From Salinisphaera sp002433465 (GTDB taxonomy: Bacteria > Pseudomonadota > Gammaproteobacteria > Nevskiales > Salinisphaeraceae): 64,000 nucleotides of DNA. Below the pieces are notes generated by a model. The model saw only the letters and a list, made by a program, of their open reading frames with translations, was not told the DNA's origin and did no database searches. Numbering within the stretch: position 1 is the stretch's first letter; each line of letters begins with the position of its first letter. Shown here one piece after another: positions 26,329 to 34,917 of this stretch. The position numbers were made by a program, and so were the translations under genes. Where the stretch lies: assembly GCF_040361435.1 (NCBI RefSeq), contig NZ_APNL01000010.1, positions 83,260 through 147,259 of the forward strand, in the 5' to 3' direction.

Positions 26329-26685
26329 ATGCGTTTCATGTTCGCACTATCGCTTTTATTGGCCGCGTTTGCCACGCAGGCTAGCGGACAAACGCCACCG
26401 CGCGTTTCTATCCAGCTCGCCGGCGATCACGGGCAATCCACAGTCGGCAGCGAACCGAGAAACGCCACTCCTACCGCCAACGATGAACATCATGATGGCT
26501 CCGAGGGTCATAAGCATCATAAGTGCGCATCTGTCGGCCATTGCGCAGCGAGTGCCATAGGCGCTAGCAATTTCTTGTTCAAAACGGATTATTATTCTGC
26601 GGTAAAGCCTGCTGCCCTTGATCAAAGTGAGGTTGGCAGCGGATTTACTTTACCACCATACCGTCCTCCCGCCAGAGCGTCGTAG
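26329..26685 (+). CDS. Small secreted His-rich protein (PPYRPP family)
   Basis: A 118-residue protein with a signal peptide (RFMFALSLLLAAFATQASG), a His-rich middle (NDEHHDGSEGHKHHKCASV), a GHCAAS motif and a C-terminal LPPYRPPARAS. The layout matches the protein at 51642, and resembles small periplasmic proteins found beside metal efflux systems (CzcI/CopL type). It probably binds metal in the periplasm. This is inference from composition. The AT-rich 26200-26320 stretch upstream may carry a promoter. Confidence 0.6.
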   Translation: MRFMFALSLLLAAFATQASGQTPPRVSIQLAGDHGQSTVGSEPRNATPTANDEHHDGSEGHKHHKCASVGHCAASAIGASNFLFKTDYYSAVKPAALDQSEVGSGFTLPPYRPPARAS

Positions 26686-26874
26686 CCTTTTCGCATTGGC
26701 AGCGGCTCAAACGCGCCTGGATTAAGCAGACTCTAATCAAATCTGCTTGTGTCCGCAGACGTACGCCGCGCTCCGAGCTATAAAAGCAAATTGGTAGCTT
26801 GAGGCTAGACGAACTGGTCAATTGCGATCGCGTTTTGCAGCTTTATCGTTGATATGAATTACGGGAGTGAACTC

Positions 26875-27372
26875 ATGCACATCTCAAATGTTAATCCGTC
26901 CGCATCACATTGGTTTATCGCGACTTCTCTGTTCCTCAGTAGCGCGATATTTATGACCGCAAGCGCTGGGGCAGGCCATGAAGCCGAATCGGCTGACACC
27001 ACAGCTTCAGGGAATACTCAGGCGGTGGTAAGAGTCGAAGGCAGTTCCGAGACAGCCCCGTCGCCTAGCCGAGGCAACACCGGTCCGAGAGGCGCCGACG
27101 ATTACGACGTCATTGACCACTCGGGCGAGCCTGGGTGGGCGTCCGAGAATGTCCCCAAACGTGGTGCGGAATCCGAGACAGCCCCGTCACCTAGCCGAGG
27201 CAACACCGGCCCGAAAGGCGCCGACGATTACGACGTCATTGACCACTCGGGCGAGCCTGGGCGGGCGTCCGAGAATGTCCCCAAACGTGGTGCGGAAAAG
27301 GAAAATCAGGAAGGCGGGGACCATACTGATCCGCAGTCGCATATTCACGCTGGCCCTCACACTCGCGACTAA
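26875..27372 (+). CDS. Secreted protein with two 42-residue repeats
   Basis: A 165-residue protein starting at ATG 26875 (GGGAG site 8 bases before). A signal peptide (about residues 1-33, ending ASAGAG) is followed by an acidic, low-complexity mature part containing two almost identical 42-residue repeats (SETAPSPSRGNTGP...ADDYDVIDHSGEPG...ENVPKRGAE) and a His-containing tail (HTDPQSHIHAGPHT). The repeats look disordered. I do not recognise the family. Its place inside the metal region and the acidic/His residues allow, but do not prove, metal binding. Confidence 0.55.
   Translation: MHISNVNPSASHWFIATSLFLSSAIFMTASAGAGHEAESADTTASGNTQAVVRVEGSSETAPSPSRGNTGPRGADDYDVIDHSGEPGWASENVPKRGAESETAPSPSRGNTGPKGADDYDVIDHSGEPGRASENVPKRGAEKENQEGGDHTDPQSHIHAGPHTRD
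27046..27297 (+). repeat. Two tandem 126-bp repeats
   Basis: Units 27046-27171 and 27172-27297 lie head to tail, in frame, and differ by only a few bases. This suggests recent duplication by slippage or unequal recombination. Confidence 0.9.
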
Positions 27373-27410
27373 ATTTCGATTGGAGAAAATAGCGTAACGT
27401 CGCTTAAGCA

Positions 27411-27435
27411 AGGGGACAGCGATGAGCTGTCCCCT
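27411..27435 (+). terminator. Hairpin after the repeat protein gene
   Basis: A perfect 10-bp stem (AGGGGACAGC with GCTGTCCCCT) and a 5-base loop, 38 bases after the stop codon. Only TT follows, so it is a weak intrinsic terminator or an RNA-stabilising hairpin. Confidence 0.55.
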
Positions 27436-27564
27436 TCCCGTGCCTCGCAGCTTAGACGACCCAGCGAATTCGGACAGCTTAGGAAGACGGCTTGGAATTC
27501 AATTTAGCATTCCGATAGCGAACGTAGACCGTGCGAGGTTAAGGCTTTTTATGGCCTTCGTAAT

Positions 27565-27699
27565 GAGGGTGTAGACAAACCTTGTAAGCCGCTGAATAAA
27601 CGCGTGTTTCTCGAACTGGGCTTTTGAAGCCGATTTCGGAAAAAGGGAATAAAGTCAGAAGGTTACTACGGCGCTTCCTTTGAATTTATCTACACCCTC
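27565..27699. mobile_element. 135-bp MITE-like element
   Basis: Exact 11-bp terminal inverted repeats (GAGGGTGTAGA at 27565-27575 and its complement at 27689-27699) are bounded by a 3-bp direct repeat AAT (27562-27564 and 27700-27702), the expected target duplication. It has no coding capacity. I cannot assign the parent IS. The element fills most of the gap between the repeat protein and the next regulator. The remaining 27436-27561 holds nothing I recognise. Confidence 0.65.
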
Positions 27700-27746
27700 A
27701 ATGTATATAAGGATCTATTCACACACTTACACATGAGCCTTAAGAG

Positions 27747-28151
27747 GTGATTCCTATCTCTGGCATCGGTGAAACTGCCCGGCAAGTCGGAATGTCCGTC
27801 GATACGCTGCGTTATTACGAGAAAATTGGGCTGTTGTCCCCCGTTGCGCGGGATAGCCGAGGGCGAAGGCGCTATGTCGCGCGGGATCTCGCCCGTCTAC
27901 ATTTCATCCAGCGCGCCCAACGCTGTGATTTTTCGCTCAACGAAATCCGGGTACTACTCGAATCCCGGAGCTGCCGTGATGCCGCTCGACCGGAAGTCGC
28001 GCGATTGACTGAACAAAAACTGCAAGATATTCGAACCCGTATGGCCGATCTGGATCGGCTGCAACAGGAGCTCGGGAACCTTTTGCAGCTATGCCGCGGC
28101 AGCGACCAGGGTTGCCCGATCATCGACGGACTCGACGCGCCGACTGAATAA
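27747..28151 (+). CDS. MerR-family divalent-metal regulator (CadR/PbrR-like)
   Basis: A 134-residue MerR-type regulator. The winged helix is GIGETARQVGMSVDTLRYYE. Metal-site cysteines sit at SRSC (before the dimerisation helix) and in CRGSDQGCPII, six residues apart. An extra Cys before the long helix is typical of CadR, PbrR and ZntR and is absent in CueR, so Cd, Pb or Zn is the likelier signal. Start is GTG 27747, preceded by AAGAG. It would act on the dyad promoter at 28179, directly downstream. Confidence 0.8.
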   Translation: MIPISGIGETARQVGMSVDTLRYYEKIGLLSPVARDSRGRRRYVARDLARLHFIQRAQRCDFSLNEIRVLLESRSCRDAARPEVARLTEQKLQDIRTRMADLDRLQQELGNLLQLCRGSDQGCPIIDGLDAPTE

Positions 28152-28178
28152 TCGGAAGCACAAAAGCGCAAATAATTC

Positions 28179-28209
28179 TTGACCTGGAGTCAACTCCAGG
28201 TACTACGCT
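28179..28209 (+). promoter_or_regulatory. ZntR/CadR-type dyad promoter
   Basis: TTGACC and TACGCT are separated by 19 bases containing the dyad ACCTGGAGTCAACTCCAGGT (28182-28201; 9-bp perfect arms). This is the stretched-spacer operator of divalent-metal MerR regulators. It faces the HMA protein and the cassette that follows. Confidence 0.85.
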
Positions 28210-28271
28210 CCTTTAAACACCATGCGCGGCTTGACCGAAGTTGGTTGAGCTTGGCTAACAAGGAGCACCTC

Positions 28272-28484
28272 ATGCAAACCACCCTACTCAGTATCGACGG
28301 CATGCACTGCCAAGGCTGCGTGCAGATCGTGCAAAACGTGATCGAACAGCAGGCCGGTGTCAAAGGCGCCTCGGTGTCACTGGACGCCAGGCAGGCGCGT
28401 ATCGCGCACGATGCCAATCAGGTGTCGCCCGAAACGTTGGCCAAAGCCGTTCGGGATGCCGGTTACACGGCCGAGCCGGCCTAA
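28272..28484 (+). CDS. Heavy-metal-associated domain chaperone
   Basis: A 70-residue single HMA domain with GMHCQGC (residues 10-16) and the C-terminal DAGYTAEPA. It starts at ATG 28272 after AAGGAG. It is the first gene behind the ZntR/CadR-type dyad and precedes a CcdA-like membrane protein by three bases. It probably delivers metal to the P-type ATPase of the cassette. Metal specificity is not evident from sequence. Confidence 0.85.
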   Translation: MQTTLLSIDGMHCQGCVQIVQNVIEQQAGVKGASVSLDARQARIAHDANQVSPETLAKAVRDAGYTAEPA

Positions 28485-28487
28485 GCC

Positions 28488-29135
28488 TTGGAGATCGCAC
28501 AGGCCGGAGTACTGGCCGCCGGCCTTGGACTGCTGGCTTTCGTGGAGCCGTGCTCGGTGGGCAGCCACCTCTTGTTCCTGAAGTTTCTGGATCGACTGCC
28601 GGAGCGTCAGCGTTTGTACCAGACGCTGGTTTTCACCTTGGCCCGTGCCGGCATGATGACCGGACTGGGCGTGCTCGCGGCCGTGATTGGCGCCCGATTC
28701 CTAGGCATCCAGCACGGCTTGTGGATGGCACTGGGCAGCTTGTATGTCGCACTCGGTTTGGCATATCTGGCGGGCGGCGCGCCGTGGCTGATTCGCCAGA
28801 GCGACCGGCTGCTGCCCCACGTCCCAACGACGTCCGGGGGCGCCGCGCTCGGCGTTTTGTTCGGCTTCAATATCCCGGCCTGCGCGGCGCCGTTACTGGC
28901 GGTATTGCTCGGTGGCGCAGCCGCCCAGGCCGCCGCCGGCGGCGGAATGGCCTATGGCGGCGTGTCCCTGCTGATCTTTGGCCTCGCATTGTCCAGCCCG
29001 CTCGTGCTCGCGGTGTTCACCCAACGTGGAAGGCGGCTATTGAATGCAATCGCCCGTTTCGCCGCCCGCATGCCGCGCATCACCGGCGCAGTGCTCGTAC
29101 TACTCGGTGTTTGGTCCATCGGGCTGGCGTTGTGA
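28488..29135 (+). CDS. CcdA/DsbD-like membrane protein
   Basis: A 215-residue protein with about six membrane helices and the motif FVEPCSVGSH near residue 20 and FNIPACAAPL near 126, the Cys/Pro pair seen in CcdA and DsbD thiol-electron transporters. It would move reducing equivalents across the inner membrane. Start is TTG 28488, four bases after the HMA gene. Fixed inside a metal cassette, it could keep cysteines of the HMA and GDCCxxC proteins reduced. That role is inference. Confidence 0.75.
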   Translation: MEIAQAGVLAAGLGLLAFVEPCSVGSHLLFLKFLDRLPERQRLYQTLVFTLARAGMMTGLGVLAAVIGARFLGIQHGLWMALGSLYVALGLAYLAGGAPWLIRQSDRLLPHVPTTSGGAALGVLFGFNIPACAAPLLAVLLGGAAAQAAAGGGMAYGGVSLLIFGLALSSPLVLAVFTQRGRRLLNAIARFAARMPRITGAVLVLLGVWSIGLAL

Positions 29136-29204
29136 GGCCGTGTCTTGCGAGCGCACAGCCGGGCAGTTTCTTTTCGATATGCGTATCTGCACGCGGAGTG
29201 ACCT

Positions 29205-29417
29205 ATGAGTACCGTGACGCTGGAAACCACGCTCGTTTGTCCAGCCTGCGGGCATGAAGCCCAAGAGACCATGCCGACCGATGCTTGTCAGTACTTCTAC
29301 GAGTGCGGTGGCTGCGGTGCCTTGCTGCGCCCCGAAGCTGGTGATTGTTGCGTGTACTGCTCTTATGGGTCGGTGCCCTGTCCACCAGTGCAGCAGGACG
29401 GCGACTGCTCATGTTGA
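29205..29417 (+). CDS. GDCCxxC-motif cysteine-rich protein
   Basis: A 70-residue cytoplasmic protein with CPACG near residue 12, YECGGCGALL near 33, the signature GDCCVYCSYG near 47 and a CSC end. Eleven cysteines suggest two zinc ribbons or a thiolate metal store. GDCCVxCSYG proteins recur beside mercury and other metal-transport genes, with no proven function known to me. It lies between the CcdA-like gene and the P-type ATPase. Confidence 0.75.
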   Translation: MSTVTLETTLVCPACGHEAQETMPTDACQYFYECGGCGALLRPEAGDCCVYCSYGSVPCPPVQQDGDCSC

Positions 29418-29465
29418 GGCGAACACGCATTGTGCACCGCGCGTTCTCCATTAAAAGGTGATGCC

Positions 29466-31889
29466 ATGAACGAGACAACCGCAAATTCCGACGCGCTTCA
29501 CCCGTGGAGCGATGACACCACTGGCGATTCCGGCATCCGCAGCGTGCGCGCCCATATCGGCGGCATGCACTGCTCGTTGTGTACCGGCACCATCGAACGG
29601 GCACTGGGTGCCAAACCCGGCGTCCAGCGGGTGGCGGTCAGCCTGACCCACGAGCAGGCGCTGGTCGAATACGACGATGGGCAGACCGACGCCGAAACCC
29701 TGATGGGCACCCTCCAGCAGATCGGCTATACCTTGAGCGATCCGCGCAAGGTCGAACCGTTCGAACGGCAGGAGCAGGCGCTTGCCATCGAGCGCAACCG
29801 CTTCCTGGCAGCGCTGACACTGAGCCTGGCCGCGGTGGGCCTGATCGTGGATACCACCAGCGCCTGGACCCTAGGCCTGTCGTCGCTGGTCTATGTCAGT
29901 CTGATTGGCTTCGGCTATGCCGTACTGCGCGGACGCGGCCACGCCACTGCATTGGCCGGCAGCGCAGGGCTGGCCGCCGGCGGGCTGATCCTGTTCGCGC
30001 TGCGCGCGAGCGGCGTGCTAGCTGGTTACGAGCCGGTGCTGGTCGCCGCGCTCGCGCTCGCCATGATGTTCGGGCTGGCCCGGCATATGCTGGTGATGGC
30101 TGTTCAGGCGCTACGCCGTGGCATTCTCAATCAACACGTACTGGTCGAGATCGGCGCCTTCGCCGGTCTGATCGGCGGGGCGATCGGGTTGGCAGCGCAA
30201 CCGCCGGGTTATCCGACAGCGGCGTTTTTTGCGGTGTCGGTGATGGTGCTGACCTATCACCTGTTTTCCGAATGGCTGTCGCTGATCGTCAAGACCCGCA
30301 GCGCACAATCGGTCAAGCGGCTGCTGGATCTGCAGCCCGAGACCGCGCACGTGGTCACCGATGACGGCGAGCAGGATAAGCCCGTGGCGCAGGTTGCAGC
30401 CGGCATGACCGTGCGTGTGCGTCCTGGCGAGCGCATTCCGGTCGACGGCGAAGTGACTGACGGCGGCTCGGCGGTCGACGAATCGTTGATCACCGGCGAG
30501 CCGCTACCGGTGGAAAAAACCACCGGCGACAGCGTCGTCGGCGGCGCCATCAACGGCAACGGCACCCTGCTGATCCGGGTCACCGCGGTCGGCGACGACA
30601 GTTTTTTGCATCAAGTGATATCCAGTGTCGAAGACGCCCGCGCGCTCAAGCCCGGCCTGCTGCACATCGTCGATCGGGTGTTGCAAGTCTATACGCCGAC
30701 GGTGCTCGCGATTTCCGCGCTCGCTTTTCTGGGGTGGGCCCTCGGGCCGCTGGCCTTCGGCGCCGACCCCGAATTCCAGCGGGCGGTGTTCGCCGCGCTG
30801 ACCGTACTGGTAATGGGCTATCCCTGCGCGGTCGGCATCTCCGCGCCGTTGTCGATCGTGCGCGGTGCCGGCGAGGCCGCGGACAAGGGCGTGCTGATGC
30901 GCACCGGCGAAGCCTTCCAGGCGTTGCGCAAAATCGACACCGTGGTGTTCGACAAGACCGGCACGCTCACCGAAGGCCGGCCGGCGGTGCGTGATATCCA
31001 TGGCGTCGATGGCAACGACGACACGCTGCTGGCGGTTGCCGCGGCGGTGGAAGCAGCGTCGGAGCATCCGCTGGGCCGGGCCGTGGTCGAAGCCGCACTT
31101 GAACGCGGACTGGGTTTCCCCGACGTGGCCGATTTTCAGGCCGAGTCCGGCCGCGGCGTGACAGCGCAGATCGACGGCGAGACCGTGCGGGTCGGCAGCC
31201 CGGCGTTCCTGAGTGCGGCCGGCATCGCGTTGGATGCCTTGCAGGAACGCATCGACGCTGCCGAACAACAGGGCCACACGGTGATTGTCGTGGCCCGCGG
31301 CGATCGCTTGCTCGGCGCAATCGCGCTTGGCGATGCGCTGCGCGCCGACACCGTCGATACCATCGCCCGCTTGCACGAGTTGGGCATCCGCACCGCCATG
31401 CTCACCGGCGACAACAAGCGCACTGCGACCCATATCGCCAAACGTGCCGGCATCGACGACGTGTATGCCGGCGTGCTCCCCGATCAGAAAGCCGAACGTC
31501 TGCGTGACATGCAGCACAACGTGCGTCTTGCGATGGTCGGCGACGGCATCAATGACGCCCCGGCGCTGATGCAGGCCGATATCGGCATCGCCATGGGCTC
31601 AGGCACCGACATCGCCATCGACGCGGCCGATATCATCATCCTCAACGGACAGCTCGGTGCGGTCATCACGGCCTGGCAGATCAGCCGCTGGGGCTATCGC
31701 AAGATGTTGCAGAACGTGGGCCTGGCTTTTTTGTTCAACGGCATCGGTATTCCGCTGGCAGCCACGGGCCTGATTTACCCGGTGTGGGCCATGGTCGCCA
31801 TGGCGGCCAGCGTGACCGCGATCTTCGTCAACTCGCTGTGGCAGCGGCCAACGATGTTTTTCGATGCGGTGGCGAGTGTGGCCGACTGA
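29466..31889 (+). CDS. Heavy-metal P1B-type ATPase with a YPC motif
   Basis: An 807-residue pump. One N-terminal HMA domain has GGMHCSLC (33-40). The membrane metal motif is YPC (452-454) in VLVMGYPCAVGISAP, where CopA has CPC. The phosphorylated Asp is at about 496 in DKTGTLTEG, followed by SEHPLG and GDGINDAPAL. The odd metal site implies a specificity different from CopA. ATG 29466 follows AAGGTG. It is the last large gene of the MerR/HMA/CcdA/GDCC cassette. Confidence 0.92.
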   Translation: MNETTANSDALHPWSDDTTGDSGIRSVRAHIGGMHCSLCTGTIERALGAKPGVQRVAVSLTHEQALVEYDDGQTDAETLMGTLQQIGYTLSDPRKVEPFERQEQALAIERNRFLAALTLSLAAVGLIVDTTSAWTLGLSSLVYVSLIGFGYAVLRGRGHATALAGSAGLAAGGLILFALRASGVLAGYEPVLVAALALAMMFGLARHMLVMAVQALRRGILNQHVLVEIGAFAGLIGGAIGLAAQPPGYPTAAFFAVSVMVLTYHLFSEWLSLIVKTRSAQSVKRLLDLQPETAHVVTDDGEQDKPVAQVAAGMTVRVRPGERIPVDGEVTDGGSAVDESLITGEPLPVEKTTGDSVVGGAINGNGTLLIRVTAVGDDSFLHQVISSVEDARALKPGLLHIVDRVLQVYTPTVLAISALAFLGWALGPLAFGADPEFQRAVFAALTVLVMGYPCAVGISAPLSIVRGAGEAADKGVLMRTGEAFQALRKIDTVVFDKTGTLTEGRPAVRDIHGVDGNDDTLLAVAAAVEAASEHPLGRAVVEAALERGLGFPDVADFQAESGRGVTAQIDGETVRVGSPAFLSAAGIALDALQERIDAAEQQGHTVIVVARGDRLLGAIALGDALRADTVDTIARLHELGIRTAMLTGDNKRTATHIAKRAGIDDVYAGVLPDQKAERLRDMQHNVRLAMVGDGINDAPALMQADIGIAMGSGTDIAIDAADIIILNGQLGAVITAWQISRWGYRKMLQNVGLAFLFNGIGIPLAATGLIYPVWAMVAMAASVTAIFVNSLWQRPTMFFDAVASVAD

Positions 31890-31934
31890 ACGAAAAAGCT
31901 CGCCGTTTATCGATTTTGACATGGAGCCGAGCCA

Positions 31935-32342
31935 ATGAGAGTGGAACGACAAGTGTGGTCGCTTAATCGATGGCAGACCATTACGCTGATTGTATTGCAA
32001 CTTTTATTCGCCGCCTGCGCGACCAGCGTTCTGATTTACCGCGCCCAAGGCTGGGCGCCGGAGGTGATCAATTTCGGGTGGCTATCGTATCGCGCCTGCA
32101 ACATCTATATCTCCCTTGCTTTGGTCGCGTACTTCGTCGTTGGTTTGTGGCGAGGGCATCGTTATATCGCACCGCTGCTTACGCTGTTCGTGCTGTTTCA
32201 TTTGGTTGAGGGGGCGATCATCGGCTTCTGGACCAAGGCGATCCTGCAACTCGCGGCGCTCGGTGTGTTGAGTTGGAGTATCTGGCCCGCGCTTCGTACG
32301 CCCGCGCCGCTGAAAAGCAGTTCAACCAACAGGGCGAGATGA
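31935..32342 (+). CDS. Four-helix membrane protein
   Basis: A 135-residue protein with about four hydrophobic helices (TLIVLQLLFAACATSVLIY, ISLALVAYFVVGLW, PLLTLFVLFHLVEGAIIGF and LQLAALGVLSW). It is preceded by a GGAG site. It lacks metal motifs and I do not recognise the family. It follows the P-type ATPase by 45 bases and is probably co-transcribed. Confidence 0.6.
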   Translation: MRVERQVWSLNRWQTITLIVLQLLFAACATSVLIYRAQGWAPEVINFGWLSYRACNIYISLALVAYFVVGLWRGHRYIAPLLTLFVLFHLVEGAIIGFWTKAILQLAALGVLSWSIWPALRTPAPLKSSSTNRAR

Positions 32343-33101
32343 CCGGACTTTGGAATCAACGCCGAAAACAGGCAAAAGCGACGCTGCAAACCCATGGCCT
32401 CAACCGTCGCCGCTGCCCCGGGGGGAAGTCCGTGCCGCCGCATTGTCGTTCCCCTTACCGTTGTTGCCATCGCCAGTAACCGGGCACCACGGATTGTCAG
32501 GCACGCCGGCGCAAGGATCGGGCATGGGCGGCTGATCGGGCAACGGCAGCAGTTCGGCCCGGATGGCGAATTCCTGCGTAAATGGGGCGGGCCGTTCTCA
32601 CGGCGGTCTTTGCCTATCGCTCACGCGTATCGACGTGGGCTTCTCCGGTCGGATCTACGCCGCCTATGACGGCATCTACATTGCCGATTCGCTGGCTTTG
32701 CTGTGTGGCTCAGGGCCTGCGGCCGAACCCGTTGCAGAGCCTTGCGCATGGTGACGGGACACATGGCGCAGGTCATGTTGTCGACCGTGAGCGCCACGGT
32801 TTCTCGGTCGCGGCGATGACGGTCGGCACCCAGGCCGCAACTCCGGTCACCGCCGATCTGGAGCGCTTGAACGATGTTGGCACCGCTTTGAAATCTCGAC
32901 CGAGGAAGGATCAGCCGCCCCGCATGCGGCTGTGGATGCAGTCGGCTACCAATGTCTGGGCAGATGCCGCTTGACTCCGTACCCAAGTAGAGACTTTAGG
33001 CTTGCCGCAATCGATTTGTCGTGGGTCGGGTCTAATCCACCGCGACCCCCACAAGCTCTATCGTGCAAACCCATCGGGATTTAGCTTAAACTAAACTTGT
33101 A
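32343..33101. other. Region of decayed genes
   Basis: No intact gene in about 760 bases. The plus strand carries a degenerate beta-propeller-like stretch (QQFGPDGEFLRKWGG near 32548, GFSGRIYAAYDGIYIADSL near 32640), resembling an NHL-repeat protein in pieces. The minus strand carries a MerP-like fragment at 32726-32803. The remainder has no recognisable content. Confidence 0.5.
32726..32803 (-). pseudogene. MerP-like fragment
   Basis: The minus-strand peptide ETVALTVDNMTCAMCPVTM then RKALQRV matches the N-terminal part of MerP, the periplasmic mercury-binding protein (core NMTCxxCPVTV). Signal peptide and C-terminal half are missing. It suggests a mer operon once sat here. Confidence 0.6.
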
Positions 33102-33473
33102 ATGACATTGCTACGCGCCATGCTGATCGCCTTCCTGGCGATTTCAATGCCGCTGCCAGCCACGGCGGCGGCGTTTGGTGTGCCCCCCTGCATGGAAGTG
33201 TCTGCCGAAAAAACCACCGGGTTGGGAGCGGCTGCTGGCGACGAGCAAACAAGCGACACCGCTCAGCAGAACGAGTGTGGCTGCGAACAATGCGACGCCT
33301 GCGCCGCTTGCGATGCACCCTGTGCCACAGGCGGCACGGCGACTTTCAATGACACGCCTCTTGTCTTTACATTGCCGTTGCCACAGGCTGCGCGCGCGAT
33401 GGCGCTTAGAACCAGAACTCTACCGGCACATCCTGAAGATCTCATCCGTCCCCCGTCCCTGATCCAAAGCTAG
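33102..33473 (+). CDS. Small secreted cysteine-rich protein
   Basis: A 123-residue protein with a signal peptide (residues 1-22, ending PATAA), an acidic segment and a dense Cys cluster ECGCEQCDACAACDAPC near residue 66-82. The C-terminus DLIRPPSLIQS recalls small proteins that precede Cus/Czc efflux operons. It stands 31 bases ahead of the TolC-like gene and is likely the first gene of the cusCBA operon. A periplasmic Cu(I)-binding role is inferred from the cysteines. Confidence 0.6.
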   Translation: MTLLRAMLIAFLAISMPLPATAAAFGVPPCMEVSAEKTTGLGAAAGDEQTSDTAQQNECGCEQCDACAACDAPCATGGTATFNDTPLVFTLPLPQAARAMALRTRTLPAHPEDLIRPPSLIQS

Positions 33474-33504
33474 ACGTTTACCTGTCGGTGCTCCGCGCGC
33501 CGAT

Positions 33505-34917
33505 ATGTTTCAACCGCTTTGGAGATGGGGCATGTCCCATTCGCATCCTGCGCAGCGCCAGCCTGCACAATTAAGCCGTAGCCGCGGTTTTTGGTCCCGC
33601 TCGGCCGAGCGGCCTGCGCTGCTGATATTACTTCTGCTGCTTGGCACCGCCACCAATGTCGCCGCCGCCAACGGTCCGAGCGACGAGCTCTTGGAACCCA
33701 ATGATCTGGTCGAGCGGGTGCTGTCTGAAAACGCCGGTCTGGCCGCGATGCGCTCGGCGGTCGACGCCGCCGAAGCGCGTATCGAACCCGCCGGGGCGCT
33801 GCCTGACCCGCAACTTTCGGGTGCGGTGGCGCCGGAGACCATTGGCGGCTTTGAAACGCCGTCCGGACGTGAGCGCAGTACCAATATTCGTTTCGAGGTC
33901 AGCCAGGATTTTCCCTGGCCCGGCACCTTGGGTCTGCGCGCGGACGCTGCGCGTAAAGAAGCGCTCGCGGCCGACGATAACGTCGCGGCGGTGCGGCTGC
34001 GCCTAGCCTCGGCCACCCGCTCGGCTTATGCCGAATGGTATTACGTACACCAGGCGCTGGAGATCAATGTCGCCAATCAAGACTTGGTGGATGAGCTGCG
34101 CCGGATAGCGGAAAATCGCTACGCTGCGGGATTGACCGGCCAGCAGGATGTGTTGCAGGCCGAGGTTGAACTCCAGCGCCTGAAACACCAGGCCATCAAG
34201 CTGCGACGCATCAAGCGCAGCGTGCGGGCCAAAATCAACAACCTGCTCAATCGAAAGGCCACCGCGCCCGTTGCCGGGCCGGCAGGGTTGCCCCTCCCCG
34301 GAAGCTTGCCGCCCTATAGCCGCTTACGCCGCAGCGCCCTGTCCAGTCATCCCGAACTGGCGCAAATCCAAAAGCGCATTGCCGCCGATGAGGACCGCGA
34401 AGCGCTGGCCAGAAAAGCGTTCTATCCCGACTTCAAGGTCTTCGGCGGCTATAACAGCCTGTGGGACGCCGGCGAGAAACGCTGGATCGCCGGTGTCGGT
34501 ATCAGCCTCCCGCTGGACCGCAGCAAATACCGCGCTCGCCTCGACGAGGCCAAAGCCGAGACCATGCGCACGGAATACGAGCTGGCAGACCGCCGGACCA
34601 CGCTGCTGAGCCAATTGGAACAGGCCCACGCCGCGGTGGAGGAAGCCAAGCACGCCATCGCCTTGTACGAGAACGAGCTGATCCCGCGCACGCTGGAAAA
34701 CCTGGGCGCCGCCCGATCCGAATACGGCGCCGGCGGTGGCGCGTTCCTGGATGTGATTACCGCCGAGCAACGCAAGCTCAACGCGGAACTGGAACTGGAA
34801 AGCGCCCGCGCGGACTACTTCACCGCGCTGGCTGAATTGAGGCGCTGGAGCGGCGGCGAGCTGACAGGCATCACGGTGCCGGCCGCCATGAATTCCGAGG
34901 AGTTTATGCATGAATAA
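33505..34917 (+). CDS. cusC: Outer membrane factor of the Cus system
   Basis: A 470-residue TolC/CusC-family trimeric channel. A hydrophobic leader (LLILLLLLGTATNVAAANG) is preceded by an unusually long 40-residue basic N-terminus. ATG 33532 (MSHSHPAQRQ) would shorten it by nine residues. Helical hairpin repeats of outer membrane efflux proteins are visible (RFEVSQDFPWPGTLGLRA, ISLPLDRSKYRARLDEAKAE in part, GGGAFLDVITAEQRKL). It overlaps cusB by 8 bases. It completes the path for Cu+ and Ag+ out of the periplasm. Confidence 0.88.
   Translation: MFQPLWRWGMSHSHPAQRQPAQLSRSRGFWSRSAERPALLILLLLLGTATNVAAANGPSDELLEPNDLVERVLSENAGLAAMRSAVDAAEARIEPAGALPDPQLSGAVAPETIGGFETPSGRERSTNIRFEVSQDFPWPGTLGLRADAARKEALAADDNVAAVRLRLASATRSAYAEWYYVHQALEINVANQDLVDELRRIAENRYAAGLTGQQDVLQAEVELQRLKHQAIKLRRIKRSVRAKINNLLNRKATAPVAGPAGLPLPGSLPPYSRLRRSALSSHPELAQIQKRIAADEDREALARKAFYPDFKVFGGYNSLWDAGEKRWIAGVGISLPLDRSKYRARLDEAKAETMRTEYELADRRTTLLSQLEQAHAAVEEAKHAIALYENELIPRTLENLGAARSEYGAGGGAFLDVITAEQRKLNAELELESARADYFTALAELRRWSGGELTGITVPAAMNSEEFMHE

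Noticed and set aside
26724..26748. 7-bp inverted repeat AAGCAGA/TCTGCTT after the His-rich gene
   Set aside because: Stem too short and no T-run, so not called a terminator.
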